Below, in pieces: positions 32,131 to 43,975 of a stretch of DNA of 64,000 bases; position 1 is the first letter of the stretch; each line of letters begins with the position of its first letter. Both the position numbers and the translations under genes were made by a program. The stretch is from Marsupella aquatica (taxonomy: Eukaryota; Marchantiophyta), in contig OZ316894.1 in the NCBI GenBank assembly GCA_973895155.1, forward strand, positions 19,282,001 through 19,346,000. The letters run 5' to 3'. The notes below the pieces were generated by a model. The model searched no databases. It was not told the DNA's origin and saw only the letters and a program-made list of their open reading frames with translations.

Positions 32131-35100
32131 ATGATGTACTCTGGTAAGCCGCTGCCGCTCAAAGCATTTGCGAATGCAGGAACTGTCAGCAGCAAAGATG
32201 GAGCATCGTCACCTGGAATGGCGGGACTGATTCACCATCAGCAGCAGCTGCCTGCGACTTCGGAGAATTGCGACCCGAACCACCCGCAGCTCGCGCTCTT
32301 CGGCAAGGAGGCGCTGCGAAAAGCTGGAGAGTCGTCTCCTACCGTTCTGGACGAAATCAATAGAAGCGCAATGCAGCTACATAAGCCTGACGGAGGAGGA
32401 GGACAAGTGGATACTGCACTATCGGATATTTATAATGCCGCTGCTGGCGAATTGGACAGGCGGCCCCAACAGTCGAAGGAGGTAAACCGGCTTCCCGCTG
32501 CTAAATCATCATCTCTTACCTCTCCAACGAAAGCTCCTTCACCCATCTCTCATCATCACAGTCACGGTCACGGTCACAGCGGTCGTGCCCCTCATTTTTG
32601 TAGGTCTCCCCGTTGTGCGTCTAACAATCCGGACTACGCCATTCCGGCCCAACCTCCACCCCGCAAATACCTTATTTCAAAACGCCACTTGCTTCCTGGT
32701 GCCATTTGTACAAAAGATCCTGCAATTCTTGCTAGCCAGAGTCAACAAGAATGTTTCGCTACCCCTCAACCGGCACCATCCACAGGCAAGCCTCCAAAAC
32801 CTTCTCGAAAGGTAGAGAATCCCATTCGGCAGCTTTCCTTCACCAATGCTGCTTCCGAAAGGAACACTCCCCGTCTTGCATATGAGACCTCTCCTTCTCG
32901 AATTCCTAAACCTCCATTTGCACGTTCTCCAGCAGGAGCGCTTCCAGAAGGGTTTCATGAATCGATAGCCTCTTCCTCGCCTCAGGACCACTCTTCACAT
33001 GTCTCACGACCTGCTGACCCAGCAACCGAAACTCTTGTTTCAGAATTGTCTTCTCCTAAGGCTGAGGCTCAGCAACAACCTGTCTTAAGGAACTCCCTGG
33101 AGGATGAGCAATTTTCACATGAGAGAAGGGCTGAATTGGATGAAGATGTGCATTCGAGTCGTGTAGGCTCCGAGACGTCCTGTATTGTTGCTGTGGCCGC
33201 GTCCATTTCACCTCGAGCTTCTACTGATGCCGGAGCCTCACTGTCAGCCAGCCAACTGGACTCTCCGTTCACATCCGCAGGAGATGACCCTGTGTCAGGA
33301 TTGTCTACCTCCATGGAATTGGCAGAGGAGAGAAAGACTTCACCAACCTCCATGGAATTGGCAGAGGAGCTGTCTTCCGACCAGCGCAGTCCAGAATCTG
33401 ATGATTTAGTTCTTGATTCCACCTCGCATACCTTGCCCTCAAATGCTGAGTTGGAAGATGTGACCGAGAAACTAGCGGAAACACTCGCCTTCAAGGTTGT
33501 GGAAGATACCGCGACTCCGCAGGTCAGTGACTGTAATCACATGGAAGAAATGTCAAGCGCAGATGTTCAGAACGGGCGGACAGAATCCGCGGAAGGTTCC
33601 ATCATTTATCATGAACAAGAGGATGCTCAGCAATTCTCGAATTTGGAGAGGGCACTCCAGTTTGCGGAAGGGAATTGGGATGGTACAGATTGTCAAGATG
33701 AAAAGAGCGCGGAAGCAGGAGATAATCAATATGAAATTAATGCGGATGGAGAGAGTTATCAGTTTCGAAACCACATGAGCGTATTTGATAATGCTCTATC
33801 CTCGGAGGGAACGGAAGAAGGGCCGGAGGAGGTACCTCGCGGGCGTTCCGTAGATAGCTACATTGAAGAATTGGAGAGTGCCCAGAAATGTCAGCTAACA
33901 GAAGGACAACGCGAGGTGCCAAAGTATGTCCGCGGCAAAGGTCGGCAATTGTGGAGAAGCGACTGCAGGGACAGTCGTGAAGTCGTGTTTTTAAAGCAGA
34001 CACCTCAAGCTGATCGTCGGGGTGAAGACTGGATGGTGGACAATATTCTCGAAGGTGCAATTTCGAAATTGAATCCGTCTGGCCAAGGGAGAGTCCGAGT
34101 TCTTGTAGAGGCGTTCGAAAGCCTGTTGAACCTTGGGGGGCAACCGGAGACGGTCGACAGACGGGCCTCTCGAGTGTGGTGTCTGAACAGAATGGAGAAA
34201 GGAGAAGTTGATGAGGACGGTGAAGAATTCGAGGAAGGTGATCAGCGAGTGGATTGTTATGAGGTGTCCGGAGATGGACTACAATTACGAGCTAGCATGC
34301 GTCTCAGTCTTGGTGGCGGCAATCGACTACCTTTATGTAACCCCGACGAAGTTGACGAAATCGAGATGAGTGCCATTCAGAAGGTTCAAGACTGGGACGA
34401 CTGTCGTCAATCTCAATCCTTCGAGGATGTGGAGAACGAGTCCTTCAGATCTCAGTCCCAACCCGACGCTGGAGTGCCTTATGATCATGACGACCTTAAC
34501 GAGGGTCAACCCGAAGTTAGTGGACCGACATTCGGAGACACACAAAGAAGAATTTCTTTCTTAGAAAGCCAAACATTGCAGAACGATAGTGACAGGTGAG
34601 TCCCAAAAGTGAATTATATTGATTTAGGAAGTCGATGGTACTGCAGCTGCGTGATCAATCACTCCACAATTTCACTTGATAGACCACTGCTCCTTTTTCT
34701 TTTGAAATGGTTAGCAATCTCTTTCTTTCACGTTGACGATCTGGATTGAGAGAGCACAGGGTTGGGATAGTCATGGCATGACGAATTTTCTCGGTCCTGT
34801 TGATTGTTTTTGGCTCATTAAACGATTCTTTTCTTTTTTGCCATAGATCATCGGAGGGTTTCTGTTGTGATGCACGGACTGAGAGCCAATTCGGTTGCTA
34901 CACTAGAGAGGATCTGAATCAGGGGGCTGATGCGAGATCGACATTCGTAAGACCGTTGACCCCTTGCTGTACTCTTGTTCCAGTAAGCCTTTGCGGTGTC
35001 AGTGTAGCTCAACTTTCTCCCTTCTTTGTCAGGCTTTTGGTGTTGCATCTGAGATTCTCTGTCGAAGTAAGATATCTGCTGAATTACAATGGTCGTATTC

Positions 35101-36570
35101 TTACATTATATCTAATGTGTACAGAGTCTGGATCAAGACTACAAGCACAAGGCCTCTCGGAGGAGACGGTACTGGAAAGCCAATCCTGTGACTTTGGAGA
35201 CTGCTGGGCTCTCTTCCAATGGTGGCTCGGGGAAGGATCAAAGAGTCATCAGAGGCACCTCGTTGGAGCCTTTCAATTTGCGCACTGAGGTATCAAAACT
35301 GGATTCCGTGTGCTTCACAATGCGAGTTGACAGCTGCAGCCTCGGTGAAAAACTAGTTTGGCTACATTTTCTGATACCATTCACTTCTTCTCCATACAGG
35401 AACGGGGAATGATGAAGGAGTACCAGTTCGCGCAGAAGCTTGAGCAGATGTTTGCAGAAGAAGAACGGCTCCGGAATCCCATTGCACAGGGCTTGCCATG
35501 GACCACTGACGAACCAGAGGCTGTTCCCAAGCCACCGGTGAAGGGACAGACTAGAGCAGTTGAGTTCCGGCATTACAGCAACTCGAGGGCCATCGAGCGA
35601 GCCGAGTTTGATAGCTATGTACGTTCTTCTGTCAACCATATGAAATGACTGAATGCTACATCTGTCATGAGCACTCGAAAGTTTTGGAGGAAGGTCATTG
35701 TTGCAAAATATTTGTACAGTTCACGATTACGAACCTTACTCAACGTGTGGTTGAACTTCTTATCATGGTATATAGTATCGACTCTCACCAATGTATCATG
35801 GTAATCGTTATATGCACATGTTTCACAAGGCCAATCTTATGTATTCACCATCATCTACATTCTAGCCCGCCATTGTCTTGGTCATCAGGAATCAAGGCAC
35901 TTTTGCTCACTCCTTCGCACATGTCTCTTCCATTCCAGATGTCGGAACGGGCCATGTTCACAGAGATGCAAAAGCAAGAAGCAGAGAGATTGCGGCAGTT
36001 AGCCGAGCAAGATGAAATCAAGAGATTGCGAAGAGAGATGGTGCCGCGGGCTCAACTGATGCCTTTCTTCAATCAACCATTCATACCCACCAGGTAAAAA
36101 AGTTAGCTTCGGACGAAGTGGGGTGGTATAAAACGAAGATGCTTGAAGAAACGACAAGTTGTGTTGCGTGTCTGTTCGGCATCAGTACGTCTGTGTCTAT
36201 CCATTTAATTTGCAGAGGTTTTCGAAGGCCTTCCTAAGGATTTTGGAAATCGAAGTGTTATCTTGATGCGTGTTTAGTTGTCCTCATTGGCAAATTGTTG
36301 ACCAGTCAAAGAATCTTGTGAACGGCTTCCTTTCAAGCGACTCGATGTGCCTAAAGACCCAGATTTTGGAAATTGCAATGTTACATTGATACATGTTTAA
36401 TAGTCTTCGTTGACAAGTAGTTGACAAGTCACAGAATTTGGTGCAGGTCTTCCAAGCGACTCACTGTACCTAAAGAGCCGACTTTCCTCAACAGACAACA
36501 TAAACGTGCAAAATGCATTGTCTGGCAGCAACATCAGCAGAACCAACAACAACCATGGACATATGAATGA
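32131..36570 (+). CDS. TPX2 C-terminal-domain microtubule protein (TPXL-like), 6 exons
   Basis: Exons are 32131-34595, 34847-34946, 35125-35289, 35400-35618, 35939-36093 and 36447-36570. All are GT-AG and in phase, giving 1075 residues. The first ~620 residues are low-complexity and Ser/Pro/Glu-rich, with a His-rich stretch near 141-150. Residues about 630-667 (EDWMVDNILEGAISKL, then RVRVLVEAFESLL) resemble the segment that ends plant PICBP-type calmodulin-binding domains. The C-terminus is the TPX2 domain: PFNLRTEERG, RNPIAQGLPWTTDEPE, AIERAEFDSY, IKRLRREMVPRAQLMPFF, FIPTRSSKRLTVPKEP. TPX2-like proteins bind microtubules and some bind Aurora kinases, so a spindle or cortical microtubule role is likely. 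Calmodulin binding is inference. The last exon is identified by phase and by its RSSKRLTVPKEP motif. I chose the first of two adjacent ATGs. Confidence 0.93.
36211..36480 (+). repeat. About 120-bp tandem repeat spanning the last intron/exon boundary
   Basis: The real acceptor and exon start (TGCAGGTCTTCCAAGCGACTC near 36442) has a decayed copy at about 36320-36360 (CTTTCAAGCGACTCGATGTG, then CCTAAAGACCC). A fainter one, starting TTTGCAGAGGTTTTCGAAGG, is at about 36209. The intervening intronic sequence (ATTTTGGAAAT, TGATGCGTGTTTA or TGATACATGTTTA, TTGACAAGTCA) is repeated too. The intron thus carries two pseudo-copies of its own 3' end. Confidence 0.85.
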
Positions 36571-39540
36571 ACTCTCTTTCTATCGATCAGATGCTTAATC
36601 TGAGATCGTAATATTGAACCCTGACGAGGGAAATCCGCTTGCGTCGGGAAGTATGGACGTTGGAGAAGGCCAGTCTGAAGGCAAAACCTGTGACAACATA
36701 AGCATGCCCACTTGTATGGTTGTAGGTGGATGTGGCAAACTGTACTACATTTGTGCCCGTGCGCCGATCAAGCCAAAGATCGGTGACAGTTTCACTCATG
36801 TCTATCACTCATGTCTATGGTGCAAGTGAAGAATCAATCGAAGACGACATGGCGGCCAGGATGAAAACCGTCACGGAAACCCAGTTTTCGAATTAGAAGC
36901 TGAGGTACTAGCATGAATGACAGATTGTGTTAATAAGATATGGAGCACATTGCCCATAGTAATTAGTTCTGGCGTATTCTTTGTCCGTAGAACCCCCACA
37001 CAGGTCATTGAGATGATAGCTTACAAAATGTTAACAATATATCTTATTGTCCACACCAGACACTATAGTATTGAGTCCGCATCAGAAAGTGTACTCCTTG
37101 TGTTCCACCTAACATAGCCGGACACAAATTTTGTGACGTATTAGGAATGCAAAGAAACTTGCGTTTCAGTGAGGTTTGTGTGTATACAAGTTGATATCAA
37201 CTACTGTGAAACTCTTTTTGTCTTGCATCGCCCTGGGATTCCAAAAGAAATAGTTTTCGTCATGGGGAACGTGTCCTTCCACCACCGTTTATGGCTCGAT
37301 ACATGGGTGAACTGAGAACTGAGACTAGTCTGCTAGTATGGCATGCTGAATGTGCATCACATTATTCTCAGATTAGTCGCATCCACCATGCTACAAGATC
37401 ACTATCCAATGAATCTGTATTTTAGACAAATTAGACAATTGTTTAGTTGAACCCCAGTACCGACACTAGTATTTCAACTCGCGAAAGACTTTGCTGAGAT
37501 GAGCTCTAGCAGCACTCGCTAAAGCTACATAAGTCATTTTTAACTTGTCAGCTGATAGGAACGCTCTGGGTTCTCTTGTGCCAACATGTCTGCGATTTCT
37601 GTCGTGAAAAACGGTCTGGATTTCTTCCTGATTTTGATTCGGTTCGTTGGAAAGTTCACACAGTGCCACCTCTCGTCTCGTCACCTAGAAATTCCGGTTC
37701 TTGCCATACCCAGAATTTTTATCCCAACCTGCACAATCATCCCGTAGGACGAAAGCGATCTCAAACTGGACTAATTTGGAGGACTTGCGGATTCGCTTTG
37801 TTTGACGCTACTGCACCTGATAAGTTTTGATTTTCATCCCGCTTTCGCTCACTTTCTCGAAATGCAGGCAGGTTGGTAACGCCATCACGAACACTGAGCA
37901 GCAACCAGCTTTATCATTCAGCAGCAACAGACATACACAATAGGCACGCACTGAGAAATCAGCCACCGACCATGTGTGAGGGCTTTCCTGCGCGCCCCCC
38001 TCCCCAACAACAAATGAGGCTCAAAAACTACCATAGGCTAAACGGAAGTCAACCCTCGTCGCATATGGTATCGTGTCAATCCGACTTCTTGCAAAGAGTG
38101 AGCTCACCCTCTTTTTAGCTGCGACTTGTGCAGCAGTAACTGACATTCCAATTACTAGCACATGATTTTAGAATGAACAGTTTCCTTCGACGCTTTTCCT
38201 CGCCATTCAAGAGTATTTTCATTCAAGTAGATCACAGTAAGTCAGAAAGCCATTTACATGAAATCGTGCGTATAGAGCGAATCTAATTAGAAGCTGCGTG
38301 GACAAGGAACAGTACAGTCGGCGTCACAAAGATGCATACACGCAGTGCGATCTTAAGTTTCTTGATCTCAGACAGAAATTAGGGTTCTGCTTGAGGCCCT
38401 GTCGACTAAAACTATAACAAAAACTATGCTTTCACTCTGTAACCAATGGCACAACCGTCCACCCGTTTTGATGCCGCTCAAGTACTTGAACATCTACTCA
38501 AATCCAAAGTTCACCCGTGCGAGAATGCAAAAACATAAGATAACAGTGACGCGGGGAAAGGAAAGGGGCCCATCGAATTGTATAGCCTTCCAAAAACTAA
38601 CGGCAATCGCGGAAAAAACCCAGAATTCAGTACACTGAATAAGCAATTGAGTTGGACGGTTCATGAATTGGTGTCCATGAACCTGATGAACAGGGCGATG
38701 TAGCATTTATATAACTCTGCATACTTTCGCAACTTGCAATTTCCAGAAAACGAGTTGGGACGTAGCATGTATGACATGTTTTATTTGCAACGTACACATT
38801 TTCCAATTTCCAGTAAATGAGTAAAGGGTTTCAGCACAGAGAACCAATGCACTCACTCATCATCCTCCAACAGCCTGGTCAAGCTACCTATCCTACACTC
38901 TGTGCAAGAAAACCACGACGCCAAGCTCAAGTCAGTAACCGTAACCAGAAGTGCTTTCATGACGGAATTCCAAGGAACAGGAAGAAGCCCTGGGCGGTAA
39001 TAATACAAGAAGGCCGACCAAGCTGAATTTTATTCACAAACCCAAAACAATATACTACCATCCAAGGACTTGAGCTAATCTCTCGGGATCATGTAGACCT
39101 ACCTACCTACCTAGAGTACCTTCCTATAAACATAGTTTACCGCAAGCTCTGACTTATTATATTGCTACTGGTCAATTTGTTCAGCTGTTTGATGCATGTC
39201 AAAAAATATGCCGCAGCTGGTGGACCAAAGATTTAAGTCGAGAACCGCAGCTGGTGGACCGACAATTGAGTCAAGGCTACCTATCCTACGCAGCTACCCA
39301 CATATCTCGACGATCCTTACAAGAGGCTTCGATAGAAGAGAAGAGCCCCGTTCCTCGCTTTAGGCCAGCAAGCAGCTAACCGCACTCCTGCATCTCTTGG
39401 ATCACCATAGTTACTTCCAACTGAGCTTAGTAGATGGCAATTAACCCCTTTATGCCGAGATACATACCTCGACATACGCCAATAGTAAGCAGGGAACTAC
39501 ATTCACATAGCTCTTGTCCCCGAGTCCGGGTTTCTAGGAT
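36571..39540. other. Region between two genes, no certain gene
   Basis: The first few hundred bases should hold the 3' UTR of the TPX2-like gene. On the minus strand an ORF at 37684-37466 (73 codons, ending VFRELKY) has a plausible exon look, and a TATA-like TATATAAAT lies on the minus strand near 38705. I could not assemble a spliced gene or recognise a family. Treat a minus-strand gene here as possible but unsupported. Confidence 0.35.
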
Positions 39541-40931
39541 CTAATCCTTCCCAACAATTTTGTGTAGGGTCGAACTGATCTTTTCTCCGATCGAAGTGCC
39601 CTTGGAGGGTGGCTTTTTATCAACATCTTCGTGGGTCACCTCGACTGGAGACTCCTTAGTGGTGGGAGCACTCTTGCCCCCCTCAGGTCCAGTTTCTTTC
39701 ACAGTAGTCCCCACAGTTGAGACCGGGGGGGTCTCTTCAGCCGGCGGGACGATGTCATGGTCGCTCTTCAATTCCTCAGCAAATGCTTCAGGTACCTCAG
39801 ACTTGACGACGCCGTCGTCCGTCGCGGGACCCGTCGTTTCCTTGGTTTCCACATGATGCAGATGCGGGGGGTTTTCCTTGAGCTCGTCTAACACGGCCTC
39901 TTTCGTCTCCTCTGGTGACTCCGCCGCTGGAGCCTCGCTCGCGTCCTGGAATTTCTCCGGCCTGCACCTCACCATGGATCTTCAAATCAGAGGTAAAACC
40001 CAGGATCTTTAAATCAAATGTGAAGTACATGATCATCAGACCGACAGGTACATTGCCGCGCTCTGGAGCTCAGAAATTCAGACAGGACTCTGCTCTTTCA
40101 CATATAATTATGGGTTTTCCTTACTAATCAGTAGGCAGGATAGTTCATACAAAGCGGACAGGGTCCCAACAATCATCAGATCTTAAGAAACAGATTCCAC
40201 TCGCAAAATAGTCATAAGCAGTTCCTCCTCAGCCCAAGAAGAAAAAGTTCGCATTGTGGCGCATTGAGGCAGAAAGTTACAGCTCCGGAGAGCGAACTCC
40301 CAAACAAATTGAGGAGACAGTACCAAATCTCTGAACCAACTATAGCTGCTTCTCATAACTAGAGCCCTTCACTTGATTTTATTAGATTGCAGCCAACTAT
40401 TCGACGCTACAGAAAGCTTCACTGGACATGTGGAAGTAGCTTAGCGTTGACGACGTTCACTTACTCTTCAATTTTCAGTTCGCCCAACTTCTCGTCCAAG
40501 CTTTCCTGCGACAAAGAACAACCCCAAGCCAAAGGTAGGATCGTTGGTTAGCTCAGAGACTCCCAACAGTCACTACGATCCAATGAATCCAAATCCCATC
40601 AAACACGAACAGACAGTAGCGAACACAAGTCCACAACGCCACAACAGTGCCGGCTAATTTGAGAGTGAAGAAAATTTATCATGAATTGCACATCATCGAT
40701 AATGTGCCCTCTCAGTCACTCCTCCTCTCACTGGGGAGAATTGAACACCCATGATAGTGGTGGACCGGGAATCATCCGGATCCCAATCAGGGCCTCAATT
40801 GAAATTAAGATCGACCCAAACCCACACAAAACGGCAACAACACCAAATTCGACCAACTCAACGACCCAATCCGGAAACAAACTGGAGCTGAACGGCCGAA
40901 CCTTCGTAACAGGGACCTCCTCCGATGCCAT
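39541..40931 (-). CDS. Small acidic, probably disordered protein, 3 exons (predicted)
   Basis: Proposed exons on the minus strand are 40931-40902, 40505-40465 and 39961-39541. They join in phase to give 163 residues starting MASEEVPVTKESLDEKLGEL. Exon 3 is a long open frame rich in Glu, Pro, Thr, Val and Lys, ending GEKISSTLHKIVGKD. Exon 2 is supported by strong signals (TCGCAG before, GTAAGT after) and fits the exon 3 acceptor GTGCAG in phase. The exon 1 donor (AAG/GTTCGG) is the weakest part. No domain is recognised. Composition suggests an intrinsically disordered, perhaps stress-related or membrane-peripheral protein with an amphipathic C-terminal helix, but that is guesswork. An alternative is a single-exon protein from the in-frame ATG at 39975. 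Confidence 0.5.
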
Positions 40932-40967
40932 GATTGTCGATGAATTCAACCTGAAACACCCAAACAA

Positions 40968-41640
40968 GCTAGATCGGCAGATCTCGAATCACCGCTGCAG
41001 CGATCGATGCAACGAGCTGGGGCCTCGATTCACACAAAGTCAGAACGATGCCACAGCCGATAGAGCAGAGCTGAGCTGCGCTGCCGCCGAGCTGCCGCCG
41101 ATGGAAGGCTGGACGGATCGAAGCTGCGCGAGGCTGGTGATGACGAGTCGAGCATGCACAGCCGTGGCGGAGATGGAGCAGCAGGTCGATCGAGTAGGCA
41201 GCAGACACGTCGAGAGGATTCCAGCCGCGTCCAGTCAGATGAATCAAATGCGTTTGCGTGTATGCGTCACGAGTGTTGACGCACTTATAGCGATCAAAGC
41301 GACTGAAACGAGAGCATTTCTTCAGCGAAAGCAAAGCAGAGCAGAACAGAGCAGAGCAGAGCAGACCGAACCGAACAGAGCTCCGAACCGAACAGAGCCG
41401 GACCGAACAGAGCTGAGCCGAACAGAGCTGAGCCGAACCGAGCACCGCCCCCACTGCGGCACCCGCCCCCTGCACGCCCCCCTCCTGCTCGGAGCCAGAG
41501 GGGTAGTAGGCTGTGCGTTCCGCTGTGCTGCGAGCCGTTCGAATCTGTCCGCGTGTCGTTGGATAAAGACCACCACGATGGCAGTCTTGTCGCAGGAGTT
41601 GATTCTGTCCCTAGTGTACTTTGCACGTAACATGTAACTT
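40968..41640. other. 5' flank of the acidic-protein gene, with repeat
   Basis: This is the likely promoter and leader of the minus-strand gene. The 318-codon plus-strand ORF that spans it (40681-41637) runs across the proposed exon 1 and through the GAACAGAGC repeat. It has no domain, so I regard it as accidental. Confidence 0.45.
41330..41445. repeat. (GAACAGAGC)-type minisatellite
   Basis: Alternating AGAGC, GAACAGAGC, GAACCGAGC and AGCTGAGCC units, about 5-10 bp each, fill this stretch. On the minus strand it is a pyrimidine-rich GCTCTGTTCGG array about 0.4-0.5 kb upstream of the proposed start of the acidic-protein gene. Confidence 0.88.
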
Positions 41641-43838
41641 GTTGTTTCTCTTGCTGAGGTAACGTGTAACCTAACATTTTTCTGGGGGCTTTAGTTCAAT
41701 GGGGTGTCTCAAAGCTCATAATCTGATGTACCTGAATTTCATAGTAACGAGTTACCCCCCACACAAAATCGGGCTTGGCAATGAAATATTTGACTATTCG
41801 CAGAATTTATCTCACTTTTGATTGTTTTTCGCCATATTATTCTGTCATCTGATAGGGAAGCCCGAGGGAATACCAAATTCCATAGTCCATTACTTTCGCC
41901 ACAAAGATTATAGGTATCCAAGTGCCATTAGTTAGTGTAAAGGCTCGTGCATAAAGAGCTTTTACATAACCATGTGACAAAGTTTTGAATCCTTTGTGGC
42001 TCAAAAGTTATGACAACTTTATGGACATGATCCATAAATTTGAAGCTTTGAGGCTCCCTAATGTCCTTTCATTAGTTCATAAACTTGGTTTGGTGCTACC
42101 TTGTTCAGGAGCCTATTTAGGTTATTTGTCTTATTCAAACTTTTGATATGTATTTTAAATTTTACTTACCTTGGACAAGTTGCATATTTTGTGTTAGTGT
42201 GTACTTTGAAGGTGTTTCCCCCCTCTCTTAATGTTTATACTTTTCTTTTTTCAGAACTCCTCTCTAGGTCAACATTTATTTCTCAACATTTATTTCTCAA
42301 TCTTGCCAACCCATTGTCAGAATAGATCATTTCTAGATCCTTATAATTAAGTCTATTAAAATACACTGAGGATACCTGAACCCTAACCTATTTCTTCCCA
42401 AGAGTGTAACTAAGCCAAGGAGTGTGAGAAACAAACACTTCAAGATAATGCCAAACCCCTGCCAGGCTTTTAACTTCTATTCAAAATGTTACTTCCTAAC
42501 TATGTGGTTTTGAGTGACTTACATATGACTAACTAACAGTCACTATGAGAGAAACAGTCATGAAAATTCCACCACTTAATATTTGAAAGAAATTTATAAA
42601 TCTTGTAGAAGCTAAATAGTTGTGTACTAGAAAAATAACATGTGGGGATAAAAGTGTGGCCGACACTTTGTAAGGCCATAACACTAAGGAGAGGGCACAA
42701 GTCAAACTTACTACTTTATTTATGCTTTAAGGTGTTCATAAAAAAAATTCCAACTCTAAAAAGAATGATTAGTCTTAAAATTATAATCTTTTTGAGCTAG
42801 AAACGCTACAAGCAAAGCTACTTAACTTTCTTTTGGGAGACCCTAACAACTTTAGTTAGCTTAAAGAAAATTCTTTTGCTGATTTGTCTAGAACGATACA
42901 ATAGTTCTAGAAATTTTTAATACCATTTGGGGAAGGTTGCTCAAAGTTAGACCAACCTTAGTGTCCCTTCATCAATTGCACAATATTTAACTTTCAAGGA
43001 AGTGTTATACGTGGGGGTTGAGAAGCTAGGGTCGGTTTGGGATGTTTATTTTTGGCTTGGAAAAGGATACTTTAAAGTTCAATGTTTCATGTGAACTAAG
43101 GTATCATGTTGTAAAGAGCAACATGGGGTGTAAGGGTGTACATTAATTGAAGAGATGTTACCTTGGAAGGGGGGTTATGAACCTCAACCATGGGTGGACT
43201 GTGTCAATGACATTTAAAAAAAACCATCAGTTGAGTTCTCCAGGTTAGAAGTCATATGATTTTCTCTCAATCTACTTATGTAGATAATTTGAGCCCCTTT
43301 GAAAAAGAAAAAAAAACCAAGCAAACAGTAAGGTTTTGATACTCCCATTGAGGATCTAAATCCCATTTGGGCACACTTGGGATGATGTAGACGGGGATGT
43401 AGATTTCATTGTAGCTTTAAACTTGGTGGTCATGTAAATCTTTGGCAAGGCAAGTGCCATTTAACCCACCAATGCACCTCTAAAGTGTTACTCTCTCATT
43501 ATAAAGTTCAGAGGAGATTCAGGAATGGGCTTGAGCTCCACCAAGGTGATGAGTGCATAACCTTTTATTGGCAAGTGCTCCACCTTTTATGTTGAGACCT
43601 TGCTCCCCACATGACAGGCATGAGGAGTACAATAGTGAGGGAGGGAATACAGGAGGGAATGAGGCCTTTATAAGGGCAGGTGTGGTTTGATTGTATTTGA
43701 CACAACCATTTTTGGCAGCTACAGTTAGAAATGATCTAAATGAGAAATCTCTTCTAATTTTGCTACATGGTGATCATTGCCAAATTTAAATAAAACTCTG
43801 AATAGTTGGAATGCACTTATCAGAGTTCCATTTTTTAA
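41641..43838. other. AT-rich non-coding DNA
   Basis: No gene was seen. At about 42101-42185 there is a diverged third relative of repeat R1 (TTATTTGTCTTATTCAAACTT followed by a TATTTTAAATTT-like run). The remainder is unassigned. Confidence 0.45.
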
Positions 43839-43975
43839 CCCAGAGAGGCATGACTTTGTGGCACCTCACTTGAGTAGAGACTGATAGGTCTTGGGTTCAA
43901 TTATTGTGGTTAACTCTTCCCTTTCTGTGGGATTTCACAGATTTCCCCTTTAAAAAAAATTTTAAAAAAATAAAT
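43839..43975 (+). mobile_element. SINE-like retroposon, second copy of the 6.3-kb family
   Basis: The sequence from CCCAGAGAGGCATGACTTTG, through the B-box-like GGGTTCAATTATTGTGG, to GGATTTCACAGATTT and an A-rich tail matches the element at 6347-6482 along its whole length with scattered substitutions. I could not find its target duplication, so it may be older. Confidence 0.72.

Noticed and set aside
32131-34599. Treating the 822-codon ORF as a complete single-exon gene
   Set aside because: Its stop lies inside a GTGAGT donor, and five downstream exons join in phase to give a full TPX2 C-terminal domain.
36209-36240. Acceptor TTTGCAG/AGG near 36215 as the start of the last TPX2-like exon
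   Set aside because: The frame that follows does not give the family's C-terminal motif. The acceptor near 36446 gives RSSKRLTVPKEP and a correct end.
37466-38710. Minus-strand gene with TATA near 38705 and last exon at 37684-37466
   Set aside because: I could not connect exons in phase or recognise a family. Recorded only as a possibility.
40681-41637. 318-codon plus-strand ORF
   Set aside because: It crosses a low-complexity GAACAGAGC array, has no domain, and overlaps the proposed first exon of a better-supported minus-strand gene.
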